Part shown: in pieces, positions 43,376-47,989 of the stretch | Layout of the letters: every line of letters begins with the position of its first letter | How positions within the stretch are numbered: the first letter of the stretch is position 1 | Origin: Jiangella rhizosphaerae | GTDB taxonomy: Bacteria; Actinomycetota; Actinomycetes; Jiangellales; Jiangellaceae | Direction of reading: 5' to 3' | Length of the DNA: 47,989 bases | Assembly (NCBI RefSeq): GCF_003579925.1 | Contig: NZ_QUAL01000036.1 | Location: 2,530 to 50,518 of the forward strand | Notes under the pieces: model-generated | Databases searched by the model: none | Told to the model about the DNA's origin: nothing | What the model saw: the letters and a program-made list of their open reading frames with translations, nothing else | Translations under genes and position numbers: made by a program

Positions 43376-45451
43376 ATGGCGGAGCCGACGAAGCCGGAAG
43401 AGCGCTACCTCGACCGCGAGTTGTCCTGGCTCGCCTTCAACACCCGGGTCCTCGAGCTGGCCGAGGATCCCGACCTGCCGCTGCTGGAACGGGCCCGGTT
43501 CCTGGCCATCTTCTCCAGCAACCTCGACGAGTTCTACATGATCCGCGTGGCCGGCCTGAAGCGGCGCATCGCGGCCGGCGTCGCGGTCCCGTCGGTCAGC
43601 GGCATGATGCCGCGCGAGGTGCTCGAGCGCACGCTCGACCGCACCAGGGAGCTGGCGGCCAGGCAGACCAAGTGCTTCCGCAGCGACGTGCTGCCGGCGC
43701 TGGTCAAGGAGGGCATCGACATCGCTCGGTGGGACGATCTCGACGACGCCGAACACGTGCGGCTGCGGCGGCTGTTCAGCGAGCGGATCTTCCCGGTGCT
43801 GACGCCGCTGGCGGTCGACCCCGCGCACCCGTTCCCCTACATCTCCGGGCTGTCGCTGAACCTCGCCGTCGTCGTGCGCAACCCGCGCAACGCCACCGAG
43901 CACTTCGCCCGGGTCAAGGTGCCGCCGAACTTCCCGCGCTTCCTGCCGGTCGCCGAGCAGCGGTTCGTGCCGCTCGAGGACGTCATCGCCGCGCACCTGT
44001 CGCAGCTGTTCCCCGGCATGGAGGTGCTGCAGCACCACACGTTCCGGGTCACCCGCAACGAGGACGTCGAGGTCGAGGAGGACGACGCCGAGAACCTGCT
44101 GACCGCCATGGAGCGCGAGCTCATGCGGCGGCGGTTCGGTCCGGCGGTCCGGCTCGAGGTCGAGGAGACCGTCGACCCGCACGTGCTCGACCTGCTCCAG
44201 CGCGAGCTGGGCGTCAGCGACGGCGAGACGTTCATGCTGCCCGGCCCGCTCGACCTCACCGGCCTCAACGCCATCGCCGACCTCGACCGCGCCGAGTTGC
44301 GGTACCGGCCGTTCCTGCCGGCCACCCACCGCGACCTGCGCGACGTCGAGTCCGCCTCGCCGGCGGACATGTTCGCCGCCATCTCCAAGGCCGACGTGCT
44401 GGTGCACCACCCGTACGACTCGTTCTCGACCAGCGTGCAGCGCTTCGTCGAGCAGGCCGCGGCCGACCCCCGGGTGCTGGCCATCAAGCAGACGCTCTAC
44501 CGCACCAGCGGCGACTCCCCCATCGTCGACGCGCTCATCGACGCCGCCGAGGCGGGCAAGCAGGTGCTCGCCGTCGTCGAGATCAAGGCGCGGTTCGACG
44601 AGCAGGCCAACATCACCTGGGCGCGCAAGCTGGAGCAGGCCGGCGTTCACGTCGTCTACGGCCTGGTCGGGCTGAAGACGCACTGCAAGCTCTGCCTCGT
44701 CGTCCGCGACGAAGCCGGCGGCATCCAGCGCTACAGCCACATCGGCACCGGCAACTACCACCCGCGCACGGCCCGCATCTACGAGGACATGGGCCTGCTC
44801 ACCGCCGACCCGGACGTCGCCGAGGACCTCAACCACCTGTTCAACACGCTGTCCGGCTACTCGCTGGAGTCCGACTACAAGCGGCTGCTGGTGGCGCCGC
44901 ACTCGCTGCGCAGCGGCATCATCGAGCGCATCGAACGCGAGATCGAGCATCACCGAGCCGGCCGCCCGGCGCGCATCCGGTTCAAGATGAACAGCATCGT
45001 CGACGAGGCCGTCATCGACGCGCTGTACGAGGCGTCGGCCGCCGGTGTGCCCGTCGACATCTGGGTGCGCGGCATCTGCAGCATCCGCGCCGGCGTCCCG
45101 GGCCTGTCCGAGAACGTGCGGGTACGCAGCATCCTGGGCCGGTTCCTCGAGCACTCGCGCATCTACTCCTTCGAGAACGGCGGCGACGCCGAGCACTGGA
45201 TCGGCTCCGGCGACCTCATGCACCGCAACCTCGACCGCCGGGTCGAGGCGCTGGTCCGGCTGAGCCGGCCGGAGCACAGGCAGGAGGCGGAGGGCCTGTT
45301 CGACCTCGCCTTCGACCCCGGCACCGCGTCCTGGCACCTGCGCCCCGACGGCACCTGGGACCGGGTGAACACCGGGCCCGACGGCGAGCCGCTGGCGGAC
45401 ATGCAACGGGTCCTCATCGAACGCAAGCAGCGTCGGAGGTCCACCACGTGA
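43376..45451 (+). CDS. ppk: Polyphosphate kinase 1
   Basis: 691 residues, complete. Ppk1 makes inorganic polyphosphate from ATP. The four domains are recognisable: N domain [21 protein letters not shown], head domain with [20 protein letters not shown], and catalytic C1/C2 with His436 in [13 protein letters not shown] (the autophosphorylated His) and [13 protein letters not shown], then [15 protein letters not shown]. The ATG at 43376 opens directly before the conserved block. Its stop overlaps the CHAD gene start (GTGA), giving a ppk-CHAD-mutT1 operon; ppk and mutT1 are also neighbours in M. tuberculosis. Confidence 0.97.
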   Translation: MAEPTKPEERYLDRELSWLAFNTRVLELAEDPDLPLLERARFLAIFSSNLDEFYMIRVAGLKRRIAAGVAVPSVSGMMPREVLERTLDRTRELAARQTKCFRSDVLPALVKEGIDIARWDDLDDAEHVRLRRLFSERIFPVLTPLAVDPAHPFPYISGLSLNLAVVVRNPRNATEHFARVKVPPNFPRFLPVAEQRFVPLEDVIAAHLSQLFPGMEVLQHHTFRVTRNEDVEVEEDDAENLLTAMERELMRRRFGPAVRLEVEETVDPHVLDLLQRELGVSDGETFMLPGPLDLTGLNAIADLDRAELRYRPFLPATHRDLRDVESASPADMFAAISKADVLVHHPYDSFSTSVQRFVEQAAADPRVLAIKQTLYRTSGDSPIVDALIDAAEAGKQVLAVVEIKARFDEQANITWARKLEQAGVHVVYGLVGLKTHCKLCLVVRDEAGGIQRYSHIGTGNYHPRTARIYEDMGLLTADPDVAEDLNHLFNTLSGYSLESDYKRLLVAPHSLRSGIIERIEREIEHHRAGRPARIRFKMNSIVDEAVIDALYEASAAGVPVDIWVRGICSIRAGVPGLSENVRVRSILGRFLEHSRIYSFENGGDAEHWIGSGDLMHRNLDRRVEALVRLSRPEHRQEAEGLFDLAFDPGTASWHLRPDGTWDRVNTGPDGEPLADMQRVLIERKQRRRSTT

Positions 45452-46986
45452 GCCGTGCGGAGCAGGCCGCCCGACCACACACCGCCCGTGAGGTCGAGCA
45501 GAAGTTCCGCGTGCACGGACTGTTCCGCATTCCCGATCTCTCCACCCTGCCCGGGGTGTCCGCCGTCGACGACCTCGGCACGGCCGAACTGGAGTCGGCG
45601 TACTACGACACCGCCGACCTGCGACTCGCCCGCGAAGGCATCACGCTGCGCCGGCGCAGCGGCGACGACGAGGGCTGGCACCTGAAGCTGCCGGCCGCCG
45701 GCGCCGGCGCCCGCGACGAGCTGCGGCTGCCGTTGGAGGCCGGCGACGCGCCGCCGCCCGAGCTGGCCGCGTTGGTGCGGGTGATCACGCGGACGGCGCC
45801 CCTGCGGCTGGTCTCGACGCTGCGCACCACCCGGGCCCGCCAGGTGATCCGGTCCGGCGGCGACGACGCCGGCGAGCTGGTCGACGACACCGTCCACGTG
45901 GTCGGCGCCGACGGCGCGGTCGCGGCCCGGTTCCGCGAGCTGGAACTGGAGGAGCGGCACGGCGGCCCGCTGATCGCGACGGTGGCGGCGGCACTGACCG
46001 ACGCCGGCGCCGTCGGCGGCGAGTTCGTCGCGAAGGTGGTCCGCGCGCTCGGCCCCAATGCCGCGGCGCCGCCGGAGGTGCCCGAGCTGCCGGTGCCCCG
46101 GCCGAAGGACCCGGCCCACGACACGCTGGTCGCGTACCTGGCTCGACACGTGCGGGCGTTGCGTGCCGCCGACGTCGCCTTCCGCCGCGAGCCGGCCGAC
46201 CCCGAGGCCGTCCACCAGCTGCGGGTGGCCGCCCGCCGGCTGCGCAGCGGCCTGCGCACGTTCCGGCCGCTGCTGGACCGGCCCTGGGCCGAGGAGCTGC
46301 GCGCCGAACTGGCCTGGTTCGCCCGCTCCCTCGGCGAGCTGCGCGAGGGCGACGTACTGCGCGAGCGGCTGGAGCGCCACTGCGCCGACCTGCCGCCGGA
46401 CCTCCCGGCCACCGAGGTGAAGCAGCTGCTCGCCGAGGTGCTGGGCGGCACGGTGACCGACGCGCGGGCCCGCGTCGGCGCGCTGCTCGACGACGAGCGG
46501 TACCTCACCCTGCACGACCGCCTGGTGCGGGCCGTGGCCAAGCCGCTGACCCGGCCCGATGCCGAGCGGCCGGCCCGCGACGTACTGCCGGGGCTGGTCG
46601 AGAAGGCCTGGACGAAGCTCGCCGCCGCGGCGGACGACCTCACCGACGCCTCGCCCGACGAGGAGTGGCATGCCGCCCGGCTGGCCGCCAAACGCACCCG
46701 CTACGCCGCCGAGGCCGTCGCGCCCGTGCTCGGCGGCGACGCCAAGTCGTTCGCCAAGCAGATCGAGAAGATCACCGACATCCTGGGCGAGCACCAGGAC
46801 GCCGCCCTGGCCGCCGCGAAGGCCCGCGACCTGGCCAACACCGACCACGCCTCCGCCGACGTCGCGTTCGCGCTCGGCGTGCTGGCCTCGAACGAGCGCG
46901 CGCACGTGCACGCCGCCCGCGCCGCGTTCGCCGGCACCTGGCGGCACGTGCGACGGGCGAAGTGGCGTCGATGGATGCCGACGTGA
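45448..46986 (+). CDS. CYTH-CHAD domain protein
   Basis: 512 residues. The N-terminal CYTH domain begins with the ExExK motif (REVEQKF) and has [21 protein letters not shown], the tunnel that binds triphosphates. The C-terminal half is a CHAD domain of conserved His-rich helices ([49 protein letters not shown]) known to bind polyphosphate. Directly coupled to ppk by a GTGA overlap, it is probably a polyphosphate-binding or tripolyphosphatase partner. Its 3' end overlaps mutT1 by 16 bases. Confidence 0.93.
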   Translation: MSRAEQAARPHTAREVEQKFRVHGLFRIPDLSTLPGVSAVDDLGTAELESAYYDTADLRLAREGITLRRRSGDDEGWHLKLPAAGAGARDELRLPLEAGDAPPPELAALVRVITRTAPLRLVSTLRTTRARQVIRSGGDDAGELVDDTVHVVGADGAVAARFRELELEERHGGPLIATVAAALTDAGAVGGEFVAKVVRALGPNAAAPPEVPELPVPRPKDPAHDTLVAYLARHVRALRAADVAFRREPADPEAVHQLRVAARRLRSGLRTFRPLLDRPWAEELRAELAWFARSLGELREGDVLRERLERHCADLPPDLPATEVKQLLAEVLGGTVTDARARVGALLDDERYLTLHDRLVRAVAKPLTRPDAERPARDVLPGLVEKAWTKLAAAADDLTDASPDEEWHAARLAAKRTRYAAEAVAPVLGGDAKSFAKQIEKITDILGEHQDAALAAAKARDLANTDHASADVAFALGVLASNERAHVHAARAAFAGTWRHVRRAKWRRWMPT

Positions 46987-47894
46987 GGGCCGGGCGCGAC
47001 CCCGTACTCGCCGCCGGGGCCGTGGTGTGGCGCGAGCAGCCCGGCGCACCGGACGGCGGGGTCGAGATCGGCCTGGTGCACCGCCCGCGGTACGACGACT
47101 GGTCGCTGCCCAAGGGCAAGCTGGAACCGGGCGAGTCGCTCCTGGTCTGCGCGGTCCGCGAGGTGTTCGAGGAGACCGGGCACCGGGTGACGCTCGGCCG
47201 GCCGCTTCCGCCGCAGTACTACACCACCGGGGGCCGGCTCAAGACGGTGCGCTACTGGCTGGCCGAGGCCGACCCGCACGCCGCCGAGCGGCTGCCCGAC
47301 CGCGAGATCGACGAGGTCGTGTTCCTGCCGGCCGGCGAGGCGGTCCGCCGGCTGTCCTACGAGCGCGACGCCCAGCTCGTCCGTGCCGCGGTGCGCGGCC
47401 CGCTGCGCACCACACCCCTGGTGCTGCTGCGGCACGCCAAGGCGGTGCCGCGGACGGCGTGGTCCGGCCCGGACATCGAGCGGCCGCTGGCCGACGAGGG
47501 GACCGCCGTCCTCGAGCCGCTCGGCGAGGCGCTCGGGACGCTCGGACTGCGGCGGGTGCTGTCCAGCGACTCCGTCCGGTGCGCCGAGAGCGTGCGCGCG
47601 TTCGCCCTCAAGCAGGGTCTGGTGGTCGAGCTCGAGCCGCACCTGTCGGAGGAGAGCCTGCGGGTGCGCCACGACCACCATCCGGCCGAGGCGATCATCC
47701 GGTCGCTGCTGCACGGCGGCCCGGCCGTCGTCTGCTCGCACCGCCCGGTGCTGCCGCTGCTGTTCGGGGCGGCCGGCGTCGAGCCGGGCGACGGCCTGGA
47801 GCCGGGGGCGTTCGCCGTGCTGCACCACGAACAGGGACGCGTCGTGGCGGTGGAGCGTCACGCCCCGCCCCGTCCGGGTGGGTCCCCACCCTAG
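46971..47894 (+). CDS. mutT1: Nudix hydrolase-histidine phosphatase fusion (MutT1 type)
   Basis: 307 residues. The N-terminal Nudix domain carries GKLEPGESLLVCAVREVFEETGH (split as G-x5-E-x7-REVFEETG), and the C-terminal half is a histidine phosphatase (SixA/RHG type) with LVLLRHAKA and the second His in VCSHRP. Mycobacterial MutT1 has the same two-domain build and degrades 8-oxo-dGTP and diadenosine polyphosphates. The ATG lies inside the CHAD gene, so it is the last gene of the ppk operon. A start-context Shine-Dalgarno is weak. Confidence 0.92.
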   Translation: MDADVRAGRDPVLAAGAVVWREQPGAPDGGVEIGLVHRPRYDDWSLPKGKLEPGESLLVCAVREVFEETGHRVTLGRPLPPQYYTTGGRLKTVRYWLAEADPHAAERLPDREIDEVVFLPAGEAVRRLSYERDAQLVRAAVRGPLRTTPLVLLRHAKAVPRTAWSGPDIERPLADEGTAVLEPLGEALGTLGLRRVLSSDSVRCAESVRAFALKQGLVVELEPHLSEESLRVRHDHHPAEAIIRSLLHGGPAVVCSHRPVLPLLFGAAGVEPGDGLEPGAFAVLHHEQGRVVAVERHAPPRPGGSPP

Positions 47895-47922
47895 GGGTGG
47901 GCACCGACTAGGGCGCGTCTCC

Positions 47923-47989
47923 TTATTGGCGTAGCCAGATGGTGACGGCGGCGAGCACGATGCCTCCGCGGTAGGTGAGGGCGAGCTTG
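47923..47989 (-). CDS. IS5-family transposase, C-terminal end (cut by window edge)
   Basis: The minus strand reads KLALTYRGGIVLAAVTIWLR plus Q and then TAA, a common C-terminus of IS5-type transposases in actinomycetes. Beyond the stop, GGAGACGCGCCC (complement of 47911-47922) looks like the inverted-repeat end of the element, with CTAG at 47908-47911 as the probable target. The rest lies outside the window, so completeness is unknown. Confidence 0.7.
   Translation of the reverse strand, partial: KLALTYRGGIVLAAVTIWLRQ

Overview
The window is very GC-rich DNA with dense, GC-biased genes on both strands. Its gene content points to an actinomycete: mycothiol synthase MshD, a GlnR-type orphan response regulator, ClpC, an HbhA-like protein, a DUF2516 protein, an SseC/CysA-type sulfur cluster and a MutT1-type Nudix/phosphatase fusion. 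Several blocks keep the order known from Mycobacterium: radA-disA-(mutY)-clpC like Rv3585-Rv3596c; XRE regulator-hbhA-DUF2516 like Rv0474-Rv0476; the thioredoxin/sulfurtransferase/SseC and glnR-mshD blocks like Rv0814c-Rv0819; ppk-mutT1 like Rv2984-Rv2985. The genus cannot be proved from the sequence; a Jiangella-like filamentous actinomycete is a guess.

Layout. 1-1040 (minus) is the 5' part of an unusual secreted protein with six Cys-containing repeats. 1.2-4.6 kb carries a SAM methyltransferase, radA and disA. 4.67-5.21 kb is the first copy of a composite palindromic repeat. 5.4-6.6 kb encodes a secreted protein and 6.8-7.7 kb mutY. 7.8-12.7 kb is an operon of three exported enzymes (NagZ, NamZ, AmiE-like serine hydrolase) for taking apart cell-wall muropeptides. 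12.7-19.1 kb holds a HAD phosphatase, a small lipoprotein, clpC, a beta-lactamase-fold lipoprotein with a ClgR-like operator, and the DUF2516/HbhA/XRE block. 19.2-19.6 kb is repeat copy 2. 19.6-28.6 kb holds a GH15-like membrane protein, an APC permease, an asparaginase, an SDR pseudogene, dtd, an epimerase, ygfZ, nitrobindin with a tiny coupled membrane protein, a zinc-peptidase-like protein, a SnoaL-like protein and a DsrE protein. 28.6-29.15 kb is repeat copy 3. 29.2-31.5 kb is a sulfur-transfer operon preceded by a leader peptide too short for ordinary gene calling. 31.6-36.9 kb includes a membrane protein, a propeller lipoprotein, moaD, two alpha/beta hydrolases and glnR; mshD follows. 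37.8-43.1 kb is an ABC transporter divergent from a NarL-type two-component system. 43.4-47.9 kb is ppk-CHAD-mutT1. The right edge cuts the end of an IS5-type transposase gene.

The most unusual feature is the composite intergenic repeat. Three copies of about 400-540 bp are built from two palindromic modules. Module A is a roughly 290-300 bp unit bounded by inverted repeats of about 22 bp, with a strong inner hairpin. Module B is a long stem-loop whose stem shows compensatory changes between copies. In copy 3 the loop of the inner hairpin lies in the opposite orientation to copies 1 and 2, and the left B module seems to be deleted, leaving a scar. No protein is encoded in the element. It looks like a non-autonomous mobile or BIME-like structured element.

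Smaller points of interest are the six-repeat secreted protein, the sulfur leader peptide with a hairpin touching the downstream ribosome binding site, a 33-residue membrane protein overlapping the nitrobindin start, a ClgR-like operator at the clpC promoter region, and many start codons lying 6-8 nt after a TANNNT -10 box, which suggests leaderless mRNAs. No tRNA, rRNA or CRISPR array was seen.
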